Assembly: GCA_019509985.1 (NCBI GenBank)
Contig: JAEKLF010000043.1
Span: forward strand, 1 to 64,000
Direction: 5' to 3'
Source of the DNA: Burkholderiales bacterium
Lineage (GTDB): Bacteria; Pseudomonadota; Gammaproteobacteria; Burkholderiales; Burkholderiaceae_C
Length of the DNA: 64,000 bases
Part shown: piece by piece, positions 44,501 to 59,500 of the stretch
Layout of the letters: each line of letters opens with the position of its first letter
Numbering within the stretch: the first letter of the stretch is position 1
Program-made: the position numbers and the translations under genes
The notes under the pieces: model-generated
The model's database searches: none
Seen by the model: the letters and a program-made list of their open reading frames with translations, nothing else
What the model was told of the DNA's origin: nothing

Positions 44501-47500
44501 CGCGCCCACGCCGCGGACCAGGGCTACCGCATCGGCGGCGCCGGCCAGACCGGCTTCGCCAACGACACCTCGGCCGACGGCGGCAGCACCGGCACGATGG
44601 ACCTGGGCATGCGCGACCTGTCCGCGCTGCGCACCGGCTTCTCGCAGGTCACCATCGGCCATCGCGCGCCCGGCGTCGTCATGACCCTCGGCGACGCCAA
44701 GAACACGCCGATGTTCGACAAGCTCTTCTCGGCCCGCTTCGAGGACCCGACGCTGCTGCTGGCCGAGCGCATCGTCGTGGCGGGCGACGTGCAGTCCAGC
44801 ACCCGGCTGGAGCTGCAGGCCTACACCGTCGACGTCCGCAGCCACAACATCCACGCGCCGCTGGGCGCGGCCGACTCCGGCGTGCGCGCCAACGACCTCG
44901 TCATCAACGCCACCGAGCAGGTCGCGCTGGGCGGCTGGCTGATCGGCAACCGCAGCGTCGACATCGAAGTGCTGGGCAGCACCGGCGCAGGCGCCGTCAT
45001 CGGCTACAGCGACGGCCCGAACGGCTTCACGGCCGACAAGGGCTCCAGCCTGCAGGTCGTCGACGCCGGCGGGACGCTGCGCCTGCGCACGTCGGGCTCC
45101 GTCGTGGCGGCCACCTTCATCGAGGCCAAGGGCGCCGGCTCCAGCCTGAGCATCGATGCCGGCAGCACGCTGACGCTGCGCGAAGGCGGCGCCGTGTTCG
45201 CCTCGGCGGCCAACAGCCAGGTGCTGTTGTCGGCCACGCGCAGCGTCCGCCTGCTGAGCGGCTCGGCCGTCGCCGTGGGCGCGGCCTTCGCGGCCGACGG
45301 CATCACGCCCATCCTGACCGGTGCGGGCTCGACCCTGACGCTGCGTTCGCCCGGCGAACTGCAGATGGCCGGCATCGTCGTCAGCGCCGACACGGTCACG
45401 CTGGACGTCGGCGAAGTGCAGTCCGACTACGCCGACTACTTCGACACCCTGCCGGGCAAGACGCTCGCCGCCATCGCCGACCCGGCTCAGGTTGCCGCCG
45501 CGCTGGCCAACCTCGCGCAGGGCGGCCTGAGCGCCGACCTGCTCGCGGCCATCAGTGCCGCCGGCATCAGCCTCGGCGCCCATGCCTCGGTCACGTCGCT
45601 GGCCGACTACACGCCCTTCGCCCAGCTCAGCGACGCGCAGAAGGCGCTGGTCGCGCAAAGCCTGGGCTACGCGACCTACGACCACGGCGGCTTCTTCAAT
45701 GCCAAGACCGGCGTGTTCCGCCCCACCGCCTACGACACCGCCAGCAAGACCAGCACGCTGACCCTGATCGAGGGCGACAGCGTCGCCTACGACCCTGCCA
45801 GCATCAACTGGGGCGCGGCCGGCGCGCCGGCCGCCAACATCAGTTTCGACCACCTCAGCGCCGCCCAGCAGGCGGCTGTGGCCACCCAGCTCGGCTACAC
45901 CGTGCTGTCCGGCGAGGTCTACTACAAGGCCGGCAGCCCGCCCGTCAGCGGCTTCCTGCAAGGCGTCTCGCCGGACTACGACAGCACCCACATCGACTGG
46001 GCCGCGGCCGGCGTGGCGGCACCCAGCGGCCACGTGGCCTTCGCCCAGCTCTCCGCGGCGCAGAAGCTCGTCGTGGCGAATGCGCTGGGCTATCGCTTCG
46101 ACTACAACAACGTGCCCGCCGACACCTGGGCGGCCGTGGCCGTGGACTACGCCTCGGTGTCGCGCCAGACCTGGATCGACGCCTTCTCGGGCAACTTCTC
46201 GGTGCTCATCACCGCCGCCCAATGGGGCAGCGCCGGCGTGCCCGCGCCGGGCACCGAGTACGCCTCGCTGACGGGCGCGCAGCAGGCGGTGGTCGACGGC
46301 ATCATCGACTTCGCCCCAACAGCGGGCACAGCCTACGCCGACCTCTCGGCCGACCAGCGCAGCGTCGTCGACCGCCTCACCCACCCCGGCGAAGAGACGC
46401 TGTTCAAGGACCTCACGGCCGCGCAGAAGGCCGTCGTCACGGGCTACATCGACCAGGTCACCAGCACCGGCGTCGGCAACGCCATCCGCTTCTTCAACTA
46501 CGCCGCCAACCCCGGCAAGAAGCTGGTCACGACCTTCAGCGAAGGCGCGCTGACCGACTACAACAACGCCGACATCTACTGGGGCAGCGCCGGCACGCCG
46601 GCCGCCAACGCCGGCTTTGCCGACCTCAGCGCCGCGCAGAAGGCCGTCGTGGCCCACGCGCTGGGCTACGACGTCGAGCAGGGCCCGTCCTTCTTCAAGG
46701 CCGACGCGGCCGCGGGCCGCCAGCTGGTGCACGGCTTCACGGCTGGTGGCGCCGACTTCGACACCGCCACCATCGCCTGGGGCGGCGCCAGCAAGCCGGC
46801 CGACGGCACGTCGTTCGAGCAGCTCACGCCCGCCCAGCGCGATGTCGTGCTGACCAACCTGGGCTATGTGCAGGCCCATCAGGAGGTCTACGTCAAGCCG
46901 ACGGCGACCGATCCGACCAAGCGCATCGTCGACGACCTGACGGAGGGCTCGGGCAAGGACTTCGACACCAGCAGCTTCGACTGGGGCACGGTCGCCCCCG
47001 CCGCGCCGGGCACGCCCTTCCAGCAGCTCACGCTGGCGCAGCAGGACAAGGTGCTGGCAACGCTGGGCTACGAGCGCTGGGACGGCGTCGTCTACGTCAA
47101 CCCCAACGCAGCGCCGGCCGACCACTACCGCCTGAGCTTCGTCGAAGGCGCGGACTACAGCATCGCCAGTACCTTCTGGGCCGCGCCGGCGCAGGGCACG
47201 GCCTATGCCGACCTCACCGAGGCCCAGCAGTTCGCGGTGCGCGACCAGACCGGCTTTGCGCTCTACGACGGCACGGTCTACTACAAGGCCTCCGCCGCCG
47301 CGGGCGAGCAACTTCACACCAGCTTCACGCAGGGCGTCGACTACACGGCCGCCTCCAGCGGCACTGCCAACACCACGCGCTGGGTCATTGCCGACGGCAG
47401 CACCGCCGCCGACGGCTCGCCGCTGCGCTACCTGGCCTATGCCTACGACGCCAACGGCGACGGCGTGGTGGACCAGGTGCAGATCCTGCAGCCGCACCCG

Positions 47501-50500
47501 CTGTTCGGCCAGCGCGGCGCCGGCTTCCTGCTGACCGGCACCATCACCACGCTGCGGCCCAATGCCGACTTTGTGATGCACACCCAGGGCGACATCATCG
47601 TCCAGGGCAATATCAACCTGCTTGGCGCCGGCTCGGACCTGGTGCTGGAATCCGACCGCTGGGTCTACTGGCAGGGGCAGGGTCAGATCAACGGCGACAT
47701 CACGCTCACCGGCCACGGCGCGCCGGAGGCCGGCAAGCCCCAGGCCGGCACCAGCGTCTACGTCAACGCCAGCTCCACGCTCAATTCCCTCGCCGCCGGC
47801 GGCCACATCACGGTGACCGGCGCCGCAGACGTCGAACTGCACGGCGCCCTGGTGGCGGGCGGCGCCATCGGCACCACGGGCATCAGCTGGCTGGGCCCGG
47901 ATTCGACGATCGCCGTCACGGCCGGCGAGCAGATCCTCGTCGACACCGCGCTGTTCGCGGCGAAGGCCGTCACGCTGAGCACCACCGGCCTGCCGGGTGC
48001 CGACGACGGCGGCCAGTCCATCGTCATGACCACGGTCGGCGGCCTCAACGTGGCCGGCCTGGCCAGCAACCACAGCGGCACCAGCGGCATCGATATCCAC
48101 GCCGTCGGCAACATCTCGCTGCTCGGCAACATCCGCTCCGGCGCTGTCGTCACGACCACGCTGGGCGACGACGGCAAGCCGGTCGACAACTACCTCTGGT
48201 CCGACGATCCCTTCGGCGTCAGCATCAGCAGCGACGGCCAGCTCTGGCTGGGCGGCATGGTCAAGGCCGCCAGCGGCGCGCTGGTGGAGCAGGGCGTCAC
48301 CATCCGCGCCGGCAGCTCGGTCACACTCGCGGGCGGCACCAGCAGCGACGGCATCGGCTTCAACATGCCGGGCGGCGCGCGCGTTCTGGTCAACGACCCC
48401 GATGGCCGCATCGCCATCACGTCGCGCCAGGGCGCGCTGGTCAACGGCATGCTCGTGGCGGGCGCCGAGCTGGTCGACCATTACGACCCCGACGGTGCGC
48501 TGCTGGGCAGCCTGCTGCACAACTTCGGCGGCAACTCCTCCGTCAGCATCCAGGCCGGCGGCCAGGTGCGCCTGGGCCGCGAGATCCAGGCCGGCCGCAC
48601 CATCGACGTCCGCGGCGGCACCGCCACCTTCGACCCCAACTCCACCGACCCCTTCAACGGCTTCGGCATGGTGGTCGGCGGCAACGTGCATCTGCGTACC
48701 TGGCAGAACGACAGCACGATCTCGCTGTCGGCCGACGGCAACCTCAAGGTCAATGTCTTCGGCAGCAATGTGCTGCAGCCCGACGGCAGCAGCGTGGTCA
48801 CGCAGCTGCGCGAGGTGCTGACGGCGGACGGCTTCACGCAGTACAACGACGCCCACCTCACCGCCGACACCTCCTTCCTGCTGACCGTCAACCTGGGCAA
48901 CGACAGCAGCGGCATCCTGGTCTCCGCGCGGGTCGTCGTGAAGGCCGCCGATACCGCCGGCAACCAGGGCGTGGGCAGCCTGCGCACCGACCTCATCGAC
49001 GCGATCCGCGCCGCCTTTGACGGCCAGCCGCCGGAGGTACTCGCCAAGCTGCCCACCGTGCTGCTCGACGACGGCCGCCTCGTGCTGGCGGGCAACAACC
49101 CCTTCAGCATCGCCGCCGATGCGGGCGGCGGCGCCGAGCGCCTTGGCTTCACGCAGATCGCGGCCACCAACAGCACGGGCGGCGCCGTGGCCTCCGCGCG
49201 TCCTTACGCCATCGATGCCGTCAACCCCGGCTCGGTCGTCAAGCTGGGCCGCGCCGGCGCGCCGGCGGGCGAGATCACCATCGCCGGCGCCATACGCTCC
49301 TACAGCGGCGTCGAGCTCTATGCCGGCACCAGCGCCAGCGGCAGCTCCACCGTCACCTTCACGACCAGCGCCCTCATCGAGACGCTGTCGGGCAGCATGC
49401 ACTTCGCGCCCACCGGCGCGGCCTCGCTCGGTGGCGAGTTCATCGCCCGCGGCGCGGGCTCCGACATCACCGTCGACGCGCGCGACACGCTGGAGCTCGG
49501 CGGCAGCTTCACCGCCCAGCGCGACATCATCATCAACGCCGGCAGCGTGGTGCGCGCCGGCGAGACCAGCCTGCACACGCTGGGCACCAGCAAGCTAATC
49601 ACGCTCGACGCGACGGGCCGCCTGCTGCTCACCGGCCTGAACGACGTGCTGATCGACAGCGTCGTCGGCGGCGGCGCCAGCCAGCTTGGGCCCGTGCAGA
49701 TCACGGCGACGCAGGGCCTGCTGACGCTCAGCGCCACGTCAGGTCGCGTCGACAGCGGCGGGCTGATCACGCTCAGCGGCCGCGACGTGGACCTGGCCGG
49801 CGTCGTCAACAACCGCGTCGCCACGCCGGCGAGCTACGACGACGAACTGACCATCACCGCCACGCGCAGCCTCAGCCTGCACGGCACGATCACGCTCGCC
49901 GGCTCCATGCGCGCCACGGCGGGAACCAACATCGGCGTCTACGACACCGTGCTGTCGGCGCTCGGCGACGGGCAGCGCCTGGTGCTGACGGCGGGTGGCG
50001 GCATCAACATCGGCAGCGCCGGCGGCCAGACGCGTGCCGCCATCCTCGAAGCCGACGCGCTGCTGCAGATCACCGCCAACGGCCGCATCGCCCTGGGCGC
50101 CGACGCCCAGCTCTACAGCGGCGGCGACGACAGCCAGCTCGTGCTGCAGGCCGACACGCTGCGCCTGGCCGGTGCGCTGCGTGCCGGCACCGACCATGTC
50201 TCCATCGCCAGCCTGACGGCGCCCTTCACCGGCCACAACGCCACCATCGACCTGCAGGCCCGCCACGACATCGTGCTGGGCGACATCGGCAGCGGCGTGG
50301 GCGGCGAGTTGACGGCCAGCGGCCGCGTGCTGCTGCAGTCCGGCGCGGCCGCGAGCGGCGTCGGCTTCGAGATGACGGCCGCCAGCCGCATCGTGGCGGA
50401 CCCCTCGGGCAAGGCCGACGCCACCGGTGTCGTCACCTGGACGGGCGCCGCCGCCACCGGCCAGGCCCTGGTGCGCCTGCAGTCCGACGGCGACATCCGC

Positions 50501-53500
50501 CTGCGCGGCGCCGTGCTGGCGCGTGGCACCGGTGCCGACATCGGCGTGGCCTCGCGCTCCCAGGTCTTCGCGGGCGGCCTGCTGCGCGCCACCGACCGCG
50601 TCGAGCTGGTCGCCGGCACCGACGACAGCGGCGTGGCCGTCTACGTCGACAGGCAGGTCACCGATGCGCATGGCCAGTACCTCTCGGGCGGCGCGCTGGA
50701 CACCGACGAGCGCGGCAGCATCGTCATCGCCGCCATCGGCAGCGTCGTCATCGAAGGCACCGTGGGCGAGCAGACGGACGCCCAGGCCGGCGACCTGGGT
50801 GGCCACGGCAAGGTCAATCTCGTCGATATTCAGTCCGTGGCCGGCGACGTCACCGTGATGCGCGAGATCAACGTCGGCGGCTCGGTGGTCATCACCGGTG
50901 GCGACCTTGCCGTGCTGTCCGACAGCCACGTCTTCGCGCTGGCGGCGGATTCCACCGTCTTCATGCAGGCGCGCAACAGCCTGCGCGTGTCGGCCGACAA
51001 CAGCCTGGCCGGCGCGGCCCACCAGGGCTACATCAAGGCCGGCAAGCTGGTGCATCTGGCCGCGCCCAGCATCACCATCAACGGCCTGGTGGAGGCGCAA
51101 GGCCCCGGTGGCCGCGTGCTGCTGTCGGCCGCGCGCGCCATCGACATCGCCGGCGGTGCACTCACGTCGTCCGGCAACATCGACCTGCATGCCGGTGTCG
51201 ATCTCAGCGTCACGCGCGCCCTGCTCGAAGGCAGCTTCACGGCCAACGACGTGCTGGGCGGCCAGGTCTCCATCACCGGCCAAGGCAAGGTCGATGCGGC
51301 CGGCAAGCTCAGCCTGCTCGTCGGCGGCGATGTCACGCTGGACGCCGACCCCGCCGTGGGCGGCACCCGCACGCTGCAGGTGCAGACCACCCGCACTGTC
51401 GAAGAGACCGTGCAGGTGCTCAGCGGCTACACCAAGGTCGACGCCGGCACGGTCACCGTCAACGAGATCAGCTACGACACCACGACCATCACCGAGCAGG
51501 TGGGCACCGAGCTGATCACCGTCGGTCGCTACTACGACACGATGAACGTGCAGTTGGAGCAGATCGGCTACTACAACGCCCAGACCAATTCCTTCCGCGA
51601 GGTGCTGATCGAGGGCCGCGACTACGTCAATAAAGACATCCACTGGGACGACACGGACGACGAGCAGGCCAAGGTGACCGGCCAGCACCGCACGGTCGCG
51701 CACGTCACCGCGTCCGACGGCGAAGCCGGCTTCGTACCGTTCACGGCGCTCAACGATGGCCAGCGCTGGGCGGTGCTCAACACCACCCACTACAAGCCGG
51801 TCTACCAGGCGGTCTTCAGCGGCTACCAGCGCCACGTCACCAAGGACGGCCTCACCTCCGTCGACCTGACGCACACCAACCCCGACTGGGCGAACAACAC
51901 CCAGCACATCTACGCCATCGACGTGGCCAACTGGCGCGACAAGTACGTCGTCATGCCCGACGGCGCGCAGAAGGACATCCTGTCCTTGGCCACCAATGGC
52001 GCGGCGCAATACCTCACGGGCGACACCTCCGAGGACGGCAGCAACAACGTCGGCGCTGGAGGTTCAACCAGCGCCTGGACCACCGACCCCACCGGCGCCA
52101 CCGGCGAGCTGGTGGGGCATTACACCGACTTCGCCAAGGTCTCGTACACGCAGGCGGGCTCGTCGTGGATCGGCTCGACCAGCAGCACCGCCTACGACAT
52201 CGGCGACGGCCAGGCCGCCTACTGGAACGCGGACTATGCCCAGGGCACGGGCTCGCGCACCTACAGCATCGCCACCAGCGGCACGGTGGCGGGCGCCTCG
52301 ACGCGCACCTATGCCGCCCTCTCGCGCGCTCCCGACTGGTATCTCTCGACCGACCCGGCCAAGGCCACGGTCCACAGCGGCACCGAAGGTCTCAGCGGCG
52401 TGCAGAACCTGGCCGACTACAACCGGTCGGCGACCACCACCATCAATGCGCGGCAGGACTTCATCGACACCCTGCGCACGGGCGTCGGTGGGGACGGCAA
52501 GCCGCTGGGTGACACGGCCTCGCTGGCGACCAACCTCAGCGGCTCCTCGTCCGGCAACGTGGTGGGGGGCTCGCTGTCCAACCCCTACTCGTTCTACCTG
52601 TACGGCGACCTCAATTACGGCACCAGCCCGTCGGGCGGTTCGGCCTACGCCACGTCCAACCCGCCGCCGAACGCGCCCAACCACGTCAACCTGCCCAACC
52701 AGCTGCGCGACATCCGCATCACGCTGTACAACGGCAACAACCCGAGCCAGCCCTTCACCGCGCCGCAGGACGTGGCGAGCGCGTTCCGGATGTTCTACCC
52801 CACCTACCAGGTCCAGCTCTTCGAGCATGTGGACTACGGTGGCCGCTCGTCCATCCTGAACCAGGCCGTCGCCGACCTGGGCACGACGACCGTGGGCAAC
52901 GACACCGTCTCGTCGTACAGGGCCTGGGGCGATGTCTTCGAGACCTACCGCAACTACACCGAGAACTGGACCAGCCTCAACCACGCCGTCTACGACCAGC
53001 GCGTCAAGCTGAGCTACGCCCTCACCACGCTGGACACCGACATCCAGGAGTACCGCCCGGTCTACGAGACCACCACCTCGCAGATCAAGATCGTCACGCC
53101 CAAGACCGTCACCGTCTGGAAGGACGTGCCCGTCTACACCAGCCAGACGCAGTTGCACACCGTGGTGGAGCTGCAGTCCGTCGGCGCGCGCCAGTACGGC
53201 GACGCCGATGCCTCGCTGACTGGTGCCTCCGTGGCCATCGATGCCGGCTCCAGCGTGCGCCTGAGCGGCAAGGTGTCCGCCACCGCCGACCTGCAAATCG
53301 ACGCCGGCAACGAGATCGCGCTGCGCGGCAACGAGCACAGCGGCATGCAGCTGTCCACCGAGCTGTCGGGCCACAAGCTGACGCTGAACGCCGGCGTCAC
53401 GCTGCGGCTGGATGACTCGGCGCTGCTCAGCGGCACCGGCACCGGCGCCACCATCACGCTGGACACCCAGGGCACGATGTTCGTCGGCGGTGCCATCCAG

Positions 53501-56500
53501 GCCGCCAGCGGCGCCAGCCTGGCCACGGTCACGCTGCACTCGGACGGCGACGTGCACCTGAGCGGCACCATCACCGCGGGCGCCATCGACATCGAAGGCG
53601 GCTACCAATCCGCGTCGGGCGCGGGCATCGGCAGCGGCGGCGTCAGTGCCGACGCGGACACCCGCCTGGCCGCCACGACCGGCGACCTGACGCTGCGCGC
53701 CGGCGAGTTCGCCGGCAGCATCACCTTCGACACCACGCCGCACGCCCACGACAGCGGCGCCGACGCCGCCTCGGTCACCGCCCATGGCACCCTCGATTTC
53801 GCCGCCCCGGCCGGCCAGATCAAGATGACCGTCACCGGCAGCGGCGACAACGTCGTCATCTACGGCCAGATCACCGGCCAGAAGCTGAACGCCGTGGCCG
53901 AGGCCGGCATCGTGCTGTCCACCCAGGTGTCGCAGATCGACACCCTGCTGCTCACCGGCGCCGGCAACATCGAGCTGGCCAACACCGGCAACCTCGTCCT
54001 CAAGTCGGCGCAGGCGGCCGACGGCTTCGTCACCGTGCGCGTGTTCGGCAGCCTCGAGGCCGACAGCATCAGCACACTGGGCGCGACCGACCGCAACGAC
54101 ATCACGCTCACCACCTTCCAGGCCGAGACCAGCGGCGGCCAGGGCACGGCGGCACTGCGCGCGCCGGCCAACATCACCGTCGGCACGCTGACCAACGCCA
54201 ACCGCGGCGACATCCTGCTGCGCGCGCAGGGCAGCGTCACGCACATCGCGGCCGGCGGCCTGCTGACGGCGGACAACATCACCATCCTGACCGGCAAGGC
54301 GGTCGACGCCGCCGGCACGCCGCTGTCCACCTCGGTGGACGTCAACACCCAGGCCAACTCGCTGAGCGTGCGCAACACCTCGGTGGGCAATGTGCGCATC
54401 GTGCAGGGCAGCCGCAACCTGCTGGTGCAGGACAGCCTGGTGTCCAACGGCAACTTCGTGCTGACGGGCGCGGGCGACGTCGACCTCGCCCAGGTCCACC
54501 TCGACAGCAGCGGCGACGTCACGGCCGACGCGGCCAATGCGCGCCGCATCGACGTCACGGCCGACGGCAACCTGCGCGTGCGCGACGTCTCCGCCGGCGT
54601 CTACCTGCAGCGCCCCGAGGACCTGCCGCTGCCCTTCGACGGCAACGGCGCGCGCATCACGGCAGTCACCTCCGCCGGCAACGTGCTGCTGACCTCGACG
54701 CATGGCGCCATCAGCGAGAACTCCGTCGACGCCGCGGTGGACATCGTGGCCAATGTGCTCACGCTGCGCGCCGCTGCCGGCATCGGCAATTTCCAGATCG
54801 CCGCCAACAAGCTCGACGCCAGCACCACGGCCGGCGACATCGTGCTCAGCGACATGGACGGCGCGCTGGAGCAGTTCAAGGGCCTGGAAATCGTCCAGGC
54901 CGCGACCACCACCGCCGGCACCAGCCTGGTTTCGATCACGGCACAGAACCGGCTCAACGTCGGCCCCGGCGGCAAGGTCCAGGGCGCGACGCTGCGCCTG
55001 ACCAGCCTGGCCGACAGCGTCGTGGTCGACGACCCCGGCCTGAGCAACCCCGATTCCCTGATCTACAGCCGCGGCGTCGCCTTCGTGGCCGCCACCACGC
55101 TGCAGCTCTACAAGTTCTTCCAGGCCGACGAGCTGATGGAGTACCGCGCCGGCGACTACTTCCTCTTCGGCCGCCAGCCCGTCACCGTCGACAACCCCAA
55201 GGGCGTCACGCGCCTGCTTCCCACCAGCCTGTCGGCCGACACCCTCATCCTCGAGAGCGGCGGCACGCTGAGCCTGACCGGCGACCTGAGCGCCAACACG
55301 CGGCTGGAGCTGATCTCGGGCCAGGACATCCGCCTGACCGGCACGGTCACCGTCAAGGCCAACCACTTCGACGGCTCGGCCGACACCGACGGCCTGATCG
55401 ACCAGCTCGCCATCACCGCCAAGGGCCTCACCACCGTCAACCAGGCCGTCGACATCAACAACGATGGCGTCTACACGGTGCTCAACGAGTCCGACCTGCG
55501 GGTGGACTGGAACGGCGACGGCAAGCTCGACGGCACGATCGACGAGCGCAACCCCAACAAGGCCACCGGCTACATCGACGTCCAGCTCGCGGCCCTGCCG
55601 GCCGCCCAGTACGAGCTGCGCGCGGCGCGCGACATCCACGTTGCCCTGGGCGACAGTACCCACGCCGCATCGCTGACGCTGTCCGGCTTCGTCGGCGGCA
55701 TCTCGGGCTTCGATGCCGCGCAGAACGTGCGCTTCGACATCGCCGGCGACCTCACCCTCAAGGGTGGCCTGGTGCGCGCCGACGACGCCACCGGCACGCT
55801 GACCGTGCGCGCCAACAACCTCGTGACGGACAAGGCCTCGGTCTTCATCGCCAACCGCCTGGACGTCCAGGTGGCCGGGCAGATCCAGGCCAACACGCTG
55901 ATCAGCACGCTGCGCGCGGTCAGCACGTCCAGCGGTGCCATCGACATCAAGGAAGCCAACGATCTCACCGTCGAGCTCATCAGCGCGCAGCACGGCAGCA
56001 TCAATGTCGAGGCCGGTGGCGACGTCTTCGCGCGCCAGATCGTCAACTTCGCCGACGGCGACAACATCACGGTCAAGTCCGGCGGCAAGCTCTGGGTCGA
56101 CCTCATCGAGGCCGGCTCCAGCGTCGGCGCGCAGAAGACCAGCGGCACCCTCACGGTGGATGCCGCGGCCGGCATCGCCGAATGGGCTGCGTTGGTGCGC
56201 GACGCCAATGGCGACGTCACGCTGGTGAGCGACGGCAATGGCCACCTCACGGCAGCCACCGCGTATGACAACACCACCGCCGATCTCTACGCCTGGAAGG
56301 TCGTGGTGCGGGGCACGGCGGACACCCAGCTGCTCAACTCGCCCAGCGACCAGGGCGGCAACGCCACGGTCGAGGTGCGCGTCGGCGGCGGCGGTCTCGA
56401 GACCCATACCGACAGCACCGTCAGCCTGCACACCGCGCTGACCGACGGCGGCGCCATCGTCGCCGTCGACCCCACGCCCGTCCAGGACGCCGGCAACGAC

Positions 56501-59500
56501 GCCAAGCAGAGCAGCGCCATCTCCTTCGCGGGGCCGCGCACGGCGGGCCAGATCTACGTCGTCACGCTGGGCGGCGTCGACTTCAAGGCGACGCTGGGCG
56601 GCATCACCGACGCCGACTTCAACGCCATGCTCAACCAGTTGGGCACCGACATCCAGGCCTACCGGGTGAGCGGGGCGGCCGAGTACACCGTCAGCGTCGG
56701 CGCCGACGACACGCTGACCATCCAGGAGGTCCACGACAACCAGGCCTTCACCGCCACCGCCGCCGTCCACCAGCTGCAATACGCGCCGGACGCCAGCGCC
56801 GTCGCCAGCGACGGCAGCACCCCGGCCGTCGCGCCCGGCCAGGACCTCAAGCAGCTCAGCACGCTGACGCTCGACGCCTCGATCACGACCGTCGACGCCG
56901 GCAAGCAGTTCACCTTCCACGTCGCCGGCCACACCTACACGCTGCAGCTCGGCGACAGCTTCGGCGGCCAGACGGTGGGCGCCACCGTCGCCTCGCTGAT
57001 GCAGGTGCTGGGGGCCCATATCGAGGCCGACGCCGCCATCGACGTCACCGAGCGCACGGTCAATTTCGCCGGCATCGGCAGCCTGTCGGCCAGCGCCAAC
57101 TACCGCGTCGTCGTGGGCGGCAAGGTGTTCGACTATGCCGCCGTCAGCGGCGACGACGGCGCCTCCGTGGCACGCGCCCTGGCCTCGCTGATCAACGCCG
57201 ACAACAGCTACGTCGCCCACGCCGAGGGCACCGTGATCGCCATCTCGGGCGGCGTCACGGGCGGCACCAGCATCAGCGCGGGCACCGCCGGCGGCGGTCC
57301 CTCGAACGTCAATGTCGCGGCGGGTGTGGGCGTGGACGACACACCCAACGTGCTGCGCCTGCTCGCCACCGCGAGCAACACCCCCTTCGCGATGGGCACG
57401 GTCAGCGTCAGCGACAGCCTGCCTGCGGCCACCACCGCCTACACCACCGGCCAGCCGCAGATCACCACGTTGACGGTGCCGGGCTCGCCGACGAACAGCC
57501 ACACCTACAACTTCTCGGTCGGCGGCCAGAACTACAGCGCCGTCACCGACAGCTCGGCCACGCAGGTCGAGCTGCGCGACGCCATCATCAGCGCCATCAC
57601 CGCCCTGGGCGCCTCCGAGGTCACGGCCGTGGCCAGCGGCAACAACGTGCAGCTCACCGGCAAGGCCAATGGCAACGCCTACAGCGTCACCACCTTCTCC
57701 GCCGCCAACACGCAGGCCGCGGTGGCCGACGTCAAGGAGGTGGTGCGCATCTCCCCCTCGTCCAACCCGCTTTCCGGCGCCACCTACAGCTTCGATGTCG
57801 GCGGGCACGCCTACAGCGTCACGACCGATGCCGATGCCACGCGGGCCGAGCTGCTGAGCGCCATGAACACGGCCCTGGCCGCGGACGCCAATGTGGACGC
57901 CGCCATCAGCGGCAACCAGCTCGTGCTGACGGCCAAGCTGGTCAACACCCATATCACCGCCAGCTTCAGTGGCGCCGCCGTGGGCAGCCTGGCCTATACC
58001 GCCAGCCTGCAGACCACGGCCGATGCCACCCACGCCCAGGTCTCCAATGTCGTGTTCGGCAACACTGCCCTGTTCGCCGGTGATCTGGTGTCGATCAGCG
58101 TCAACGGCAAGGACTACACCATCACCGTCGCGTCCGGCCAGGAAAGCTGGACGGCGGTGCTCGGCCAGCTCGTCACGGCCGTCAACGACGACGTGCAGCA
58201 GCCCGTCACGGCCAGCGCCGTCACGGCCAGCCGCACGCTGGTGCTCACCGGCGACGCGAACGGCGTGGCCTTCAGCCTGAGCCAGGCCATCGTCTCCGGC
58301 GGCGCCGGCGCACCGGTGCTGGTGCAGGGCGCGGGTGCCGATGCCACCCAGGTCTCGGACGTCGACTTCAACAGCGTCACGCTGGGCCTGCACGACCGGG
58401 TCTCGCTGCTGGTGAACGGCAAGTCCTACAGCGTCACCGTCGACGGCACCACCGTCACCGCCTCGCTGCCGTCGCTGCTGACCGCTCTGGCCGGACAGAT
58501 CAACGGCGACAGCGCCCGCGACGTCGACGCCACAGCCAACACCACGCTGTTCACGATCGAGCTCACGGCCAAGACCAAGAACACGGCCTTCGACGTCACC
58601 AATGTGCTGCTCGAGCACGCCACCGAGGTCGACGACGTCACCGCCGGCGGCGCCGCCAGCGAGACCACCGCCGCAGGCAATTCGGTCAAGCAGATCAGCG
58701 AGCTGCACACCACGCTGACGCCCGAGGCCCAGCAGCAGTTCACGCTGCGCGTCGGCACGCAGGACTACGTCGTCACCGTCGGCACGGGCGGCGTCACGGC
58801 CTCGCTGCCGTCCGTGCTGACCGCGCTGCGCGACGCGGTGAACAACGACCCGACGCGGGTGGCCGACGCCACCCTCGCCGGCACCGACGGCCTGCGGCTG
58901 CAGGCCGTGCAGGTCAACCATGCCTTTGACAGCGGCCTGGTCGCCACCAAGGCGTCCGCCGGTTCGACCAACGTCAACCACGACCCCAACGGCTGGGTCC
59001 TCATCGTGCCGGACCGCGTCGCCACCGGCACGGCGAGCTATGCCGCCGACGGCAACCTCAGCGTGGTCGACCTGCCGGTGTTCTCGGGCGAGAAGATCTC
59101 GCTGTCCGCGGGCAACAACGGCTCGCTCGTGGTGGTTTCCAAGCTCGACCTCGGCGCGCTGGGCGAGCTCACCCTGCACGCGGGCAAGTCGCTCACCGTG
59201 GGCAGCGAGCGGGACGGCGGCATCGTCGCCTCCAAGCTCACCGCCTCGGCGGGCGACGACCTCACGCTGGTCACCCATGTCGGCCACCTGGACGTCACGC
59301 TCACCGGCGCGACCAGCGACTTCGCGCTCAAGCAGACCGGCGACCTCGTCATCGACAACCTGTCGCTGCAGGGCGGCAACATCACCATCGTCGCCAGCGG
59401 CAATGTCGACATCAAGCACCTCATCGGCACGCTGACCGGTGGCGGCACCATCAGCATCACGGCCGGCGGCAGCATCACCATCGAGGGCGACGTGGCCGCG

